Assembly (NCBI GenBank): GCA_030447245.1
Contig: JAUJPG010000033.1
Span: 1 to 62,822, forward strand
DNA length: 62,822 bases
Source of the DNA: Chloroflexota bacterium
GTDB taxonomy: Bacteria > Chloroflexota > UBA6077 > JACCZL01
Direction of reading: 5' to 3'
A model generated the notes under the pieces. That model saw nothing but the letters and a program-made list of their open reading frames with translations, searched no databases and was not told the origin of the DNA. A program made the translations under genes and the position numbers. Shown here piece after piece: positions 53,416 through 62,767 of this stretch; position 1 is the first letter of the stretch; each line of letters opens with the position of its first letter.

Positions 53416-54182
53416 GCACCGTGGCGAAGAAGGGCAACGCAGTGAAGGAGACAGACGAGACCGTGAATCTGACGGCGGACCCCGCCACCCGGGTGGGGCA
53501 GGTCGACTGGCCCGCCGTGGTGGAGGAGGTCAACGCCTACGGGTGCGCCCTGACGTCCCAGATCCTCAGCCCCGCCGAGTGCAAGCGCATCTCGGAGCTG
53601 TACGACGAGGCCGAGCACTTCCGGTCCACGATCGACATGGCGCGGTACCGGTTCGGATCCGGGCAGTACCGCTACTTCAAACGCCCGTTCCCCGAGCTGG
53701 TGGCGAATCTCCGCGAGGCGTTCTACCCGCGGCTGTTGCCGATCGCCCGGGACTGGGCAGAGAAGCTGGGCAAGCCCGCGCCGTGGCCAGACACGCTCGA
53801 CGAGTGGCTGACTATCTGCCACGCCGCTGGGCAGAACAAGCCGACCCCGATCCTGCTGCGCTACCACGAGAACGACTGGAACGCACTCCACCGCGACCTG
53901 TACGGAGAGCTCGTGTTCCCGCTGCAGGTCGTCATCGGCCTCGACGAGCCGGGAGTCGACCACACCGGCGGAGAGTTCCTGCTGGTCGAGCAGCGGCCGC
54001 GGGCCCAATCGCGTGGCACCTCGACGCTGCTGAAGCAGGGCCACGGGCTGGTCTTCACCACCCGCGACCGGCCGGTCGAGTCCACGCGCGGCTGGTCGGC
54101 CTCCCCGGTCCGCCACGGGATCAGCACGGTGCGCTCCGGGATCCGCCACACCCTCGGCCTCGTCTTCCACGACGCCGCCTGA
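53412..54182 (+). CDS. 2OG-Fe(II) oxygenase, PF09859-type, predicted DNA-damage reversal
   Basis: A 256-residue protein of the Oxygenase-NA (PF09859) type, annotated as acting in oxidative repair of alkylated DNA; direct proof is limited. The iron site is visible: H160-x-D162 in LHRDLYGEL, and a likely third ligand H235 in PVRHGIST with nearby Arg in SGIRHTLGL. Conserved FGSGQYRYFKRPFPELV and GGEFLLVEQRPRAQS blocks match the family. It overlaps Ogt by four bases and the Ada-domain gene by one. It would play the role AlkB has in E. coli. Confidence 0.85.
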   Translation: MSTVAKKGNAVKETDETVNLTADPATRVGQVDWPAVVEEVNAYGCALTSQILSPAECKRISELYDEAEHFRSTIDMARYRFGSGQYRYFKRPFPELVANLREAFYPRLLPIARDWAEKLGKPAPWPDTLDEWLTICHAAGQNKPTPILLRYHENDWNALHRDLYGELVFPLQVVIGLDEPGVDHTGGEFLLVEQRPRAQSRGTSTLLKQGHGLVFTTRDRPVESTRGWSASPVRHGISTVRSGIRHTLGLVFHDAA

Positions 54183-54472
54183 TGAGCGACGCACCTCAGG
54201 CCGCCGGCCAACAGGTGCGGACGTATACGCTGCTGGGACCCGACCGGCGCCCCCACCGCGGCGCCACGCCGGGAAGCTTTGGTGGGAACACGCGCCGCCG
54301 CGTGTACGGGCGGCTCGATTGCCCGGCCGCGCTGCGCGCGATCGGGCGCGGCGGGTACGTCGACAACCGCGTCTTCTTCGCGGACGAGGCCACGGCCGTC
54401 CAGGCTGGGTACCGGCCCTGCGCGGTGTGCCTACCCGCCGAGTACGCCACCTGGAAGGCGCGAGTCGAGTGA
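54182..54472 (+). CDS. Free-standing Ada metal-binding domain protein
   Basis: A 96-residue protein that resembles only the N-terminal zinc domain of Ada (methylphosphotriester acceptor). Matching pieces: RRVYGRLDCPAALR with Cys47, then VFFADEATAVQAGYRPCAVCLP with Cys80 and Cys83. The second of Ada's four cysteines (the C-x3-C partner) is not there, so only three are seen. It shares the TGATG overlap with the oxygenase. It may sense or repair methylphosphotriesters, or just bind DNA. Confidence 0.75.
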   Translation: MSDAPQAAGQQVRTYTLLGPDRRPHRGATPGSFGGNTRRRVYGRLDCPAALRAIGRGGYVDNRVFFADEATAVQAGYRPCAVCLPAEYATWKARVE

Positions 54473-54494
54473 TGGAATTCCTCAGGAGGGGCGG

Positions 54495-54967
54495 ATGAGC
54501 ATGCGTGCGGATCGGGTCGAGAAGCTTCTGACGAGACTTGAAACGGCGTGGGCAGCATTCAAGGAGTCGTACGCCGGTGTACCGGACTCGCGCTTGATGG
54601 AGCCAGGCGTCATGGGCGACTGGTCGGTGAAAGACATCCTCGCGCACGTGACCACCTGGGAGGAGGAGGCGCTGAAGCATCTGCCGCTGATCGTCGAGGG
54701 AGGCCGGCCGCCGCGGTACGTCACCTACGGCGGTATCGATGCGTTCAACGCTCGGATGACAGAGCAGAAGCGAGCCCTTTCGCTCTCCGACGTCCAGGCG
54801 CAGCTCGATGACACCCATCAGCGGCTCATCGACTTCTCCGGAACGCGCCCGAAGAACAGCTTGCGCAGGAGACTCGCTTCCGTCGTCGCCTACGGCTCGA
54901 TACGTACAGCCACTACCCGCAGCACGCCGAGGCGATCCAGGAATGGCGGGCGCGGTCAGCCGGATGA
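54495..54967 (+). CDS. DinB/ClbS (DUF1706)-like protein, one frameshift
   Basis: Start ATG after AGGAGGGG. The first ~118 residues read LLTRLETAWAAFKESY, MGDWSVKDILAHVTTWEEEA, YGGIDAFNARMTEQKRALSL. A single base slip near 54848 moves to the frame PEEQLAQETRFRRRLRLDTY, then HYPQHAEAIQEWRARSAG, ending at 54967 in the usual DinB His-rich C-terminus. Four-helix DinB fold; ClbS-like members protect against DNA-alkylating colibactin. It would be the last gene of the alkylation operon. The slip is probably a sequence error. Confidence 0.75.
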
Positions 54968-54980
54968 GGGAAACTTGGAC

Positions 54981-55050
54981 CTAAACCAAAGCTGGGAGCT
55001 ACATGGTCCACGAACGGAAGTATGTGGGTTTCGCCGTAGCTTTGGTGTAG
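54981..55050. repeat. Inverted-repeat element, copy A
   Basis: 70 bp with ends CTAAACCAAAGC and GCTTTGGTGTAG (11 of 12 pair) and an inner ACATGGTCCACG...GTATGTG segment shared with copy B at 55476. Confidence 0.65.
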
Positions 55051-55180
55051 GAGGGGCCGGGTCACGGATACCGCGAACCACAACCAGGTGTGGCTTGGTG
55101 TGGTCGACAACTACTACGGCGTGTAGGTTCGAGGACCTGGGACGGACCTTCTTAGTACAACCCCACGGTGAAGACGCAGG

Positions 55181-55435
55181 GTGTCATCCCGAGCAGCTTG
55201 CCTGTGTCATCCCGAGCAGCTTCCTGTGTCATCGAGCAGCGCCCCTGTGTCATCCCGAGCAGCTTCCCTGTGTCATCCCGAGCAGCTTGCCTGTCATCCC
55301 GAGCGGCTTCCCTGTCATCCCGAGCAGCTTCCTGTCATCCCGAGCAGCTTGCCTGTCATCCCGAGCGCAGCGAGGGATCTCATGCTGACGGGAGTGTGAA
55401 CATGTGAGATCCCTCGTTGCGCTCGGGATGACAAC
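55181..55435. repeat. Tandem array of nine short units plus an inverted unit
   Basis: Nine units of (GTG)TCATCCCGAGCAGCTT, 19-24 bp each with small variations, from 55181 to about 55382. The last unit grows into CATCCCGAGCGCAGCGAGGG and is then followed by its reverse complement at 55401-55435. The latter pair (GATCCCTCG...CGAGGGATC) is a widespread palindromic repeat type in many bacteria. Not a CRISPR: there are no unique spacers. Confidence 0.8.
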
Positions 55436-55475
55436 TCAGTGGTCGGGGCTCCGTCAGCTTCAGTCTGGCGCCGTA

Positions 55476-55550
55476 CTACACCAACGCCACGCTGGCAACC
55501 ACATGGTCCAGCAACGGACGCATGTGAGTTTCACCTTGGCTTTGGTTTAG
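55476..55550. repeat. Inverted-repeat element, copy B
   Basis: 75 bp with ends CTACACCAACGC and GGCTTTGGTTTAG and the same inner ACATGGTCCAGCAACGGACG core as copy A. Together A and B frame the tandem array, a compound repeat unit of ~570 bp. Region 55051-55180 between A and the array holds nothing I can name. Confidence 0.65.
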
Positions 55551-55623
55551 CAGGACATTGTCAGGCGGACGCCAAAACCAGGGCCGGCTTCGCGACCCAT
55601 GGAAGCAGCCCCGGCGCCTCGGG

Positions 55624-57162
55624 TCAGCCGAGCAGCGGCGAGCGCCCACGCAGGGTGGCGGTGTGGCGGCCGTCGTCGAGGACCAGCGCGCCGCCGACCA
55701 GCACGTGGGAGACCCCTCTGCCCAGCTCCAGCGGCCGCGCGTAGGTGCTGCGCGCTGATCTGGCGCTCGTCCCAGACGGCGAGGTCGGCCACCATGCGGC
55801 GCGGACCAGGCCCCGATCGGTCATACCGAGCCGCGATGCGCAGGCGGAGGTCATCTTGCGGACTGCCTCCTCGAGCGGCATGATTCGGCGCTCCCGCACG
55901 TAGTGGCCCAGGACGTGGGCGAACGACCCGTAGGTACGGGGGTGGCAGGCCGATCCCAAGCACAACCCATCGCTGCCGCTGGTCGCCAGTGGATGCGCTA
56001 ACACCCGGGTCGATAGATTCTTCGGAGCTGGTCGCTCGCTGATGTAGGAGACGGCAAGGTCCTCCTCGACCAACAGATCGCACAGCAGATCCGGAACCTC
56101 CTTGCCCAGCTCCTCGGCCGCCTGGACGGGCGACCATCCCTCCATCTTCGGTTCCGCTCCGTGGCGAACGCGGCGAGCGTGACCAGCGACCAGTCGGTGT
56201 CCGAGGCCGCCAACGCGTCGCGGATGCGCTCCCGCTGGCGGGGGTCGCGCAGCCCGGTCAAGCAGTCGACCGGGCCGCCAACGTGGGCCCAGTCGGGAAC
56301 AGGCCGCGAGAGCAGGCTGCTGCCGCGGTGTACGGATAGCTGTCGCGGGTAACGTCGACCCCGTCGGCCCCGGGCCTGGTCGAGCAGGCCGAGCACCTGG
56401 TTGCGTGAGCTGGCGCCCGAGTCGGTCGCCGCGCAGGTGCGAAATCTGGACGAACGCCGCTGCGCTGCCCGATCTCGAGCGCCTCACGGATCGGATCGAG
56501 CAGACGGTCGCCGCGATCGTTCCGCGTGCGTGACGTACATTCCCCCGCCGAGCGACGACCGAGCACAGCGCGACCAGCTCGTCGGTATCCGACCAGATGT
56601 TCAGGGTGTAGTCCAGGCCAGTCGCGAAGCCAGCGGCGCCGTCGGCCATGCCTTCGTCGACCAGCGCCTGCATCCGCTCCAGCTCGCGGCCCGGTCGCGC
56701 GTCGATCCTCCCCCCAAGCACTTCGGCTCGGACGGCGGCGTGCGGCACCAGGTAGACCACGTTGACCGAGACTTTCGATCGAAGCGCTCGAGGAACGACG
56801 CGACCGTGGTCAATCCCAGCCGGCCGGCGGTTGCCATTGCAGGCGGCGATGTGCTTGCGGAGCTGCTGGAGGGTCGCGGGCAGGCGGGGCATACGACAGG
56901 CCATCCCCTGCCCCAGCACGTCGGTGGTCACGCCCTGGAAGATCTTGGCCTCGTGTCGCGGCTCGGCCAGTAGCATGACGTCGGCGTGCGAGTGCATGTC
57001 GATGAAGGCCCCGGGGCTGATGATCCGGTCGGCGCAGTCGATCGTCCTCGCCGCCTCGGCATCGCCGACCCGGCCGACCGCGACGATCCGATCGCCGCTG
57101 ATGCCGACGTCGCCGCGGTACCGGGGGTTACCCGCTCCGTCGGCGATCCGCGCATTGCGCAA
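55624..57162 (-). CDS. D-aminoacylase / N-acyl-D-amino-acid deacylase, several frameshifts
   Basis: Pieces of a ~510-residue amidohydrolase: RNARIADGAGNPRYRGDVGI, IDMHSHADVMLL with the HxH metal pair, GVTTDVLGQGMA, GFATGLDYT, then in other frames VTHARNDRGDRLLDPI-like, VQISHLRG, SYPYTAAAACSRG, then VLAHPLATSGSDGLCLGSA and the closing LVGGALVLDDG. Slips near 56880-56770, 56560-56150 and ~55800. Family members deacylate N-acyl-D-amino acids or D-aminoacyl compounds. The TTG start is uncertain; it follows the HAD gene in the same direction. Confidence 0.75.
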   Translation of the reverse strand: MRNARIADGAGNPRYRGDVGISGDRIVAVGRVGDAEAARTIDCADRIISPGAFIDMHSHADVMLLAEPRHEAKIFQGVTTDVLGQGMACRMPRLPATLQQLRKHIAACNGNRRPAGIDHGRVVPRALRSKVSVNVVYLVPHAAVRAEVLGGRIDARPGRELERMQALVDEGMADGAAGFATGLDYTLNIWSDTDELVALCSVVARRGNVRHARGTIAATVCSIRSVRRSRSGSAAAFVQISHLRGDRLGRQLTQPGARPARPGPGPTGSTLPATAIRTPRQQPALAACSRLGPRWRPGRLLDRAARPPPAGAHPRRVGGLGHRLVAGHARRVRHGAEPKMEGWSPVQAAEELGKEVPDLLCDLLVEEDLAVSYISERPAPKNLSTRVLAHPLATSGSDGLCLGSACHPRTYGSFAHVLGHYVRERRIMPLEEAVRKMTSACASRLGMTDRGLVRAAWWPTSPSGTSARSARSTYARPLELGRGVSHVLVGGALVLDDGRHTATLRGRSPLLG

Positions 57163-57196
57163 CAGCAGGTCCTACGGACGCCCTCCTCCAATCGGT

Positions 57197-57822
57197 TCAG
57201 GCTGAGACGACGCTCGGCAGGTCGCCGAGGTCGCGCCGATCGAACAGCGGCGGCGGCCCTGCCGGGAACCCAGCAGCCCGCCCGATTCGACCAGTACGGC
57301 ATCCCCACGGCGTGGGCTTGGCGGGGACGTCGTGCGCCAGGCGGCGACGAACAGCACCCGCTCGGGCGGCAGGCCCAGGGCGGCCAGGCCAGCCAGTACG
57401 CGCGCGGTCGATCTTGTAGGCGCCGGCCCGCTCGGCGCTGACGATCGCCTCGAACGTGCCGCTCCTCGCCGCGGCGGCGATCTCGGCCAGGCGCTGGGAG
57501 GTGTTGGTCACGATTGCCAGTCGCCGACGACGCAGCCGCGCGAGCACGTGTCCGGCACATCGGGCCAGGGGCGGATCTCGCCCCAGCGGGCCACCAGCTC
57601 GGTGGCGTGCTCGGCAAGCTCTACCTCGAGGGCAGCGCGGCGCACCATCTCCTCGTACGGGACGTAGTCACCTTGCGCGGTGATCAGGCGCAACGAGGCC
57701 TGGCGCCAGGCGCGGCCCCGCTCGGCATCCCCAGCCACGGACGACCAGAGGGTCCACGAGTCGACGAGCGCGGTGAGCAGATCGAACGCGATCGCCTCGA
57801 TTGGACCGAGCGGTCGCGACAT
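57197..57822 (-). CDS. HAD-family hydrolase (haloacid dehalogenase type), frameshifts
   Basis: Start MSRPLGPIEAIAFDLLTALV (motif I, D-x-L-T) at 57822, then a helical cap with AWRQASLRLITAQGD and VARWGEIRPWPDVP. After a slip near 57545, LARLRRRRLAIVTNTSQRL gives motif II, then FEAIVSAERAGAYK the motif III Lys; a second slip near 57420 leads to YWLA and FVAA-like motif IV. The C-terminus LFDRRDLGDLP closes it. About 205 residues. Probably a phosphatase or haloacid dehalogenase-like enzyme in an operon with the aminoacylase. Confidence 0.7.
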
Positions 57823-58059
57823 CGGCACCTCCGCGCAGCGCACGAAGCCGGGCAGCAGGTCGGGGGCAGTCCTGGGTGGGGTGCGCCGCGGCTGTCAAGG
57901 GGGCGGCGCGTGGTGCTCGGGCCGCGGCCCGAGTGCGGGGGTGTTTTGGCGGGGCTCTGGTATACTCGCCGCCCGATTCGACGAGGCAGCCGCGCGAGGG
58001 GCGGGCGGCGCGGCGTCGGGTCACGAACGACGCCAGCAACTCGGCTGGCCGAGGAGACG

Positions 58060-60425
58060 ATGACAACGCTGGCCCGGCACGGCGTGATGGGCCGTGCCAG
58101 CGCCGTCCGCACGGGCGGCCTGCTCTGGGGCCTGGTTCTGCTGTTCTTCCTGTCGGGCGCTGCGGGCTGGTCTACCAGGTGCTCTGGGTCCGCCTGCTGT
58201 CGCTCGCGTTTGGCGTTACGGTGTTCGCGGTGACCGTGGTCCTGGCGAGCTTCATGGCCGGGCTGGCGATCGGTAGCTTCGCCGGTGGGCGCGTCGCGGA
58301 GCGGCTGCGGCGCCCGCTGTTCGCCTACGGCGTGGCGGAGATCGGCGTGGGACTGATCGCCCTCGCCACGCCGGCCGGCTTCGCCGCGCTCCAGCGGCTC
58401 TACCCGCTGCTGTCGCGCCCGCTCGGCGACGACGAGGCGGTGCTGTTTCCACTCCGCGTCCTGCTGGCCTTCGTGCTGCTGGTCATCCCGACCACGCTGA
58501 TGGGCGCAACGCTCCCGATCATCGTCCGCTCGTCGCTGGCCCACTCGGGCGAGCTGGCCGACCGGATCGGGCTGCTCTACGCGGCCAACACCTTCGGCGC
58601 CATTGCCGGGACGATGGTCGCCGGGTTCTGGCTCATCGGCGACCTGGGGATCAGCCGCTCGATCCAGCTCGCGGCCGCGGTGAACGTGGCGGTCGGCGTG
58701 CTGTCGTTCGGCATGCAGCGCTGGGCCGTGCTTCCGGAGGCAACGCACGAACGTTTGGCCGAGACGACCGAGCGCGGCGCCTTCTCGGCGACCGCCCGCC
58801 GGGTGACGCTCATCGCCTACGGACTGTCGGGGCTGTGCTCTTTCGCGTACGAGGTGGTCTGGACGCGAATGCTGGCGCTCGTCCTGGACACCTCGATCTA
58901 CGCGTTCGTCACGATGCTGTCGATGGTGCTGGTTGGGATCGCCGTCGGCAGCGCCGCGGTCAGTCCGTTCGTCCGGCGACGCTGGAACTGGCCGCTGATC
59001 TTCGCGGGCATTCAAGTGTTGATCGCCGCCGGGGCGCTCTGGGCGATCTGGGCCGTGGCGAACCTGGCCGAGGCCCGCGAGCTGATGGCCGAAACGCCCG
59101 GCCTGCGCCGGCTGGTCGCCTCGCCAGTTCGCCTCAACTTCTTCGTCGCGGCGCTGACGATCCTGCCGTCGACGTTGCTGATTGGCGCGACGTTCCCGAT
59201 CGCCGCGCGGATCTACACGGCGGGCCTGGACCGGAGCTCCGAACGGTTGGGGGAGATCTACTCGGTCAACGTCTTCGGAGCCATCTTCGGCTCGGCGCTC
59301 GGCGGATTCGTCCTCTTGCCCCTGCTCGGCACGCAGCGCTCACTGCTGGTGCTGTCGCTGGCAAGCCTGGGGATCGCGGCGGCGCTCGCCCTGAGCGCCG
59401 AGCGGCCAGCGCGTCCGGCTCGGCTAACCCTGGCGGCCGCGACGTTCGCCGCCTTCGCCATGCTCTGGGTGAGCAAGCCGGACCTGTATCAGGCCCTGTT
59501 CCGAGCGCGCTTTGCGGAGGCCGACGTGCTCTGGTTCCGTGAAGGGCTCGAGACGACCGTGAGCGTCGTCCGTGCCGATGACGGAATCCGAACGCTGTAT
59601 ACCAACAGCCGTGGCCAGGCCAACGACGAGGGCGGCCTGGTGAACTACCACCGACGGATCGCACACGTCCCGCTGCTGGTCAGGCCGGACATTCGCGAGG
59701 TGCTGATCGTCGGACTCGGCGGGGGGCACAGCGCCGGCTCCATACTCCAGCATCCCGGCACGCAGGTCCAGGTGGTCGAGCTCTCTGAGGCCGTCATCGA
59801 CGGGGCACGCCACTTCGCCAACATCAACTACAACGTCGTCGAGGATACGAACCTTCATGTCAAGATCGGCGATGGCCGCAATCACCTGCTGACCACCGAC
59901 CGCCGCTACGACATGATCACCAGCGACACGGTCCAGCCCTGGGATGCCGGCAGCACGAACCTCTATTCGGCCGAGTACTACCGGCTGGTCTTGAACGCCT
60001 TGACGCCGAACGGCGTGATGGCGCAGTGGATCGCGCCCCAGGACGACTACCAGTACAAGACGATGCTGCGAACGTTCCTGAGCGTCTTTCCGCACGTGAC
60101 GATGTGGCTTTCGGCCGACCTGCTGATCGGCAGCCACGAGCCGATCGTCGTCGACCTGGCCGAGACTGCCCGCCGCTTCGACCCGCCGAGCGCCCGAGCC
60201 GCTCTCGCGCAAGGGGGCTTCCGCACGCCCGAAGACCTGGCCGGCACCTTCGTCGCCACGCGGGAGGAGATCGAGGCCTTCGCCGGCCCCGGACCGATCT
60301 TGAGCGACGATCGGCCGATGATCGAGTACTACCGATCGATACCGAGCCGCGGCCAGGGCGACCCGCCCAAGGTCTTCGAGAACGGCTTCTTCAGCCGCGA
60401 TCCGAGCAAAGTCGTCAAGCCCTGA
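58060..60425 (+). CDS. Fused membrane/spermidine-synthase-like (PABS) protein, one frameshift
   Basis: Start ATG after GAGGAGA, LLWGLVLLFFLSGAAG, then one missing base near 58168 and GLVYQVLWVRLLSLAFG onward in the next frame. About 788 residues: two blocks of six or seven membrane helices (MFS-like, each starting in a SGxxxxxYEVVWTR or YQVLWVR motif), then a cytosolic spermidine-synthase-like Rossmann domain from residue ~500: VLIVGLGGGHSAG (SAM loop), VVELSEAVIDGARHF, DTVQPWDAGSTNLYSAEYY. Membrane aminopropyl- or methyltransferase-like enzymes of this type are common in Chloroflexota; the substrate is unproven. Downstream it is convergent with the isomerase. Confidence 0.85.
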
Positions 60426-60452
60426 CCGCCCGACATGCCCCGCCGGGCGTGC

Positions 60453-61298
60453 CTACGACACGGATGCCTCGGGCGCGGACGCCGCGATGATCCCGCGCAG
60501 CGCGTCGGCCGCTTGCGCGAACAGCTCAGGACCGGAGAAGCCCCCCTGCTTGCCAGCCACCGCCAGGTGCGGCTCGAGCGCGAGATAGCCGCGGTAGCCG
60601 TCGGCCGCCAGAGCCGAGAGCAGCTCGGGGATCTGGCCGTCACCCTGGCCGGGGAGCACGACCGTGCCGTCAGCATGGCGGACGTCTTTGATCTGAACGT
60701 GCGCCAGATAGGGCTTGAGCATCGGGTATGCGTCGTCGTGCGAGCGGGCGCCAACGGCGGCGAAGTTGCCGGCATCGAGCGTCAAGCGCAGGCGCGGCGA
60801 GTCGACCGCTGCCAGCAGGTCGAGGCACCGTTCCGGTCGGTCGCCCCACAGGTCGGCTTCGTTCTCCAGCAGCAACGTGACAGCGGCTCGCTCGGCAGTG
60901 CCGGCGAAGCTCGCCAGCCGGCGCACTACCTCGTCACGGCACTCGGCGTGGCTGGTCCCCTCGCGATAGAAGGAGAAGATTCGGACCAGGTCGACCCCGA
61001 ACGCGCGGGCCAGCCGAAGCGCCTGCTCCAATCGACCCGACTCGAAGTTGGCGTCGCGGCTGATCGGACTCTTGCCGATCGGCGTTGCGATGATCGAGAC
61101 CCGGACGCCGTGCGCGTCGAGCAGGCCGCGCAGCCGCGCGACGTCGTCCGCATCGAAGTCGAGGACGTTGCGATCCCAGGCGCCGCGCAGATCGAGATGC
61201 CGAACTCCCATCCGCTTCAGCGCAGCCAGCTGCTGCTCGGGTTCGGCGGCGATCTCGTCGCCGAAGCCTGAAAGGACGAAGGCCGCCTGACGGGTCAT
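60453..61298 (-). CDS. Sugar phosphate isomerase/epimerase (AP_endonuc_2 fold)
   Basis: A 281-residue TIM-barrel protein. GFGDEIAAEPEQQLAALKRMG at the start, VRHLDLRG, then VTLLLENEADLW with a metal Glu, LTLDAGNFAAVG and VQIKDVRHADG with later metal ligands, and ALEPHL at the C-terminus. Such proteins isomerise or epimerise ketoses or inosose. The ATG at 61298 has GAGAGGAG upstream. Substrate open. Confidence 0.86.
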   Translation of the reverse strand: MTRQAAFVLSGFGDEIAAEPEQQLAALKRMGVRHLDLRGAWDRNVLDFDADDVARLRGLLDAHGVRVSIIATPIGKSPISRDANFESGRLEQALRLARAFGVDLVRIFSFYREGTSHAECRDEVVRRLASFAGTAERAAVTLLLENEADLWGDRPERCLDLLAAVDSPRLRLTLDAGNFAAVGARSHDDAYPMLKPYLAHVQIKDVRHADGTVVLPGQGDGQIPELLSALAADGYRGYLALEPHLAVAGKQGGFSGPELFAQAADALRGIIAASAPEASVS

Positions 61299-61446
61299 AG
61301 CACTCCTCTCGTAGCGACGTGCTTCGCGCACGGACAATCGGCAGGAGCGTACAGGAAGCCGTTGAGCAGGAGTGTGTCCTGCCTACGGGGCATTGATGGG
61401 TGGGGGGCGTGTGCCTCGCCTGGCGATGTGGCGGAACACGCCCCCT

Positions 61447-61465
61447 CAACCGGCGGGACCGGTTG
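61447..61465. repeat. Short perfect hairpin
   Basis: CAACCGG and CCGGTTG around a 5-base loop, between the end of the Crp-type gene and the isomerase start, both on the minus strand. It may weaken read-through between them; no T-run. Confidence 0.4.
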
Positions 61466-61549
61466 AATCTGCGTCGGGCGTCTTGAGCACGTCCTCACCG
61501 TGCACCTGTCGCGGTCCTACGAACCCGTGACTGTGTTCTGCTCACACGC

Positions 61550-62230
61550 TCAGGTGCTCCGGCGGCGGAGCCGCTCTGGATCGATGATGGCGATCCTGCG
61601 TCCCCGCCGCTGGATGGCGCCTCGGTCCTCGTACCAGCCGAGCACCTTGTTCACGCTCGCGCGAGTCGCCCCGATCATCGCAGCCAGGTCCTCCTGGGTC
61701 ATCGGCAGCTCGATCTCGACTGCCCCGTCCGACGACCGCCCATGGTCGGCCGCGAGCTCGAGCAGCTTCTTGACCAGCCGGCCCTCGAGGTCGAGGAAGA
61801 TCAGATCGGCGAGCCCTTCGTCGGCACGACGGACCATCTCAGCCAGAGCGGTGAGCAGCCGCTCCATGGCCGCGGGGTTGGCGCGCAGGACCTGGAGCAG
61901 GTCCTTACGGGCGAGGCTGACCGTTTCGATCGGTTCCAGGGCCTCGATGGTGGCCGATCGCGGCTGGCCGTCGATCATCGAAAGCTCGCCGAATGCATCG
62001 CCAGGCCCGAGGATCGCCAGCACCGCCTCCTCGCCAGATTCGGCGTCGAGAACGACCTTGACGCGGCCCGCCTGGAGCAAGTGCAGCGAGTCGCCCGAAT
62101 CGCCCTGGTGGAACACAACCTCGCCTCGGCGGTAAGTCCGTCGGCGCGCCGCGCGGGCGAGTCGTTCGAGGCTCTCGACGGGGAGACTGCTGAGGAGGGG
62201 CGAGCGGGCCAGCGTGTCGGCGGTGATCAT
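61550..62230 (-). CDS. Crp/Fnr-family transcription regulator
   Basis: A 226-residue regulator. An N-terminal cyclic-nucleotide-type beta-roll at residues 10-120 (VVFHQGDSGDSLHLLQAGRV, GPGDAFGELSMIDGQPRSAT) holds the phosphate-binding GELSM loop, and a C-terminal HTH at ~165-215 (MTQEDLAAMIGATRASVNKV) follows. The cAMP-site Arg seems present in QPRSAT. No iron-sulfur cysteines of the FNR type are seen. It would bind a palindromic site; none is evident next to its own start. Confidence 0.93.
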   Translation of the reverse strand: MITADTLARSPLLSSLPVESLERLARAARRRTYRRGEVVFHQGDSGDSLHLLQAGRVKVVLDAESGEEAVLAILGPGDAFGELSMIDGQPRSATIEALEPIETVSLARKDLLQVLRANPAAMERLLTALAEMVRRADEGLADLIFLDLEGRLVKKLLELAADHGRSSDGAVEIELPMTQEDLAAMIGATRASVNKVLGWYEDRGAIQRRGRRIAIIDPERLRRRST

Positions 62231-62397
62231 CGCCTCTCCGCCATGTCCGGGCAGCGCGCCGTGGCGGCGCCTAATGTCGGCAATCTTACAGCTTTTGTGT
62301 CACAACCATGATAGGCCCGACTCTTGCATCGACGTATGCTGTGAGCGAAGCCGAAAAGGCGCACGATCCGCGTGCGACTCACCCAGGAGCCCCCGTC

Positions 62398-62655
62398 ATG
62401 AGCATCGCGAGCTTGAACCAGCCACCTTCGGACTTCGCACCCAGCGCGGAGCGAGTGTACCCGAGCATTGAGGATCTCTTCGCGCGCGCCGAGCTGGCCG
62501 AAATCAGCAGCGACCTCGACCGCGCGCTGTCACAGAATCTGCTTGCCTCGCAGCTGCGCTTCGACCTCGAGGACGCGCTCGACGCGGCGCTGGTCGACGA
62601 CGACCTGCGGCATCTCAGCATGGCCGAGGAGCTTGCCCGCCTGCTCGCCGCCTGA
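62398..62655 (+). CDS. Small acidic hypothetical protein
   Basis: An 85-residue protein of low hydrophobicity with a helical, acidic second half (LFARAELAEISSDLDRALSQ, DALDAALVDDDLRHLSMAEE). No domain recognised. The ATG at 62398 follows CAGGAG by about 8 bases. It is divergent from the Crp gene with about 170 bases between, and lies just before a tRNA gene. Confidence 0.55.
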   Translation: MSIASLNQPPSDFAPSAERVYPSIEDLFARAELAEISSDLDRALSQNLLASQLRFDLEDALDAALVDDDLRHLSMAEELARLLAA

Positions 62656-62767
62656 GCCTGACGCTCCCGTATAATCCGAGAGCCGGCCCACGCGCCGCGC
62701 GGACGGGCCCGGCGTCTCCATCCCACACGGCGATCTCCCGCCCCGGCACCCACGGGCGGGCGCGCTC

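Noticed and set aside
55181..55435. Possible CRISPR array
   Set aside because: Units of 19-24 bp follow one another with almost no spacer between, no unique spacers and no cas genes; it is a tandem repeat. Short peptides read through it (VIPSS, LSSRA) are repeat translation, not a gene.
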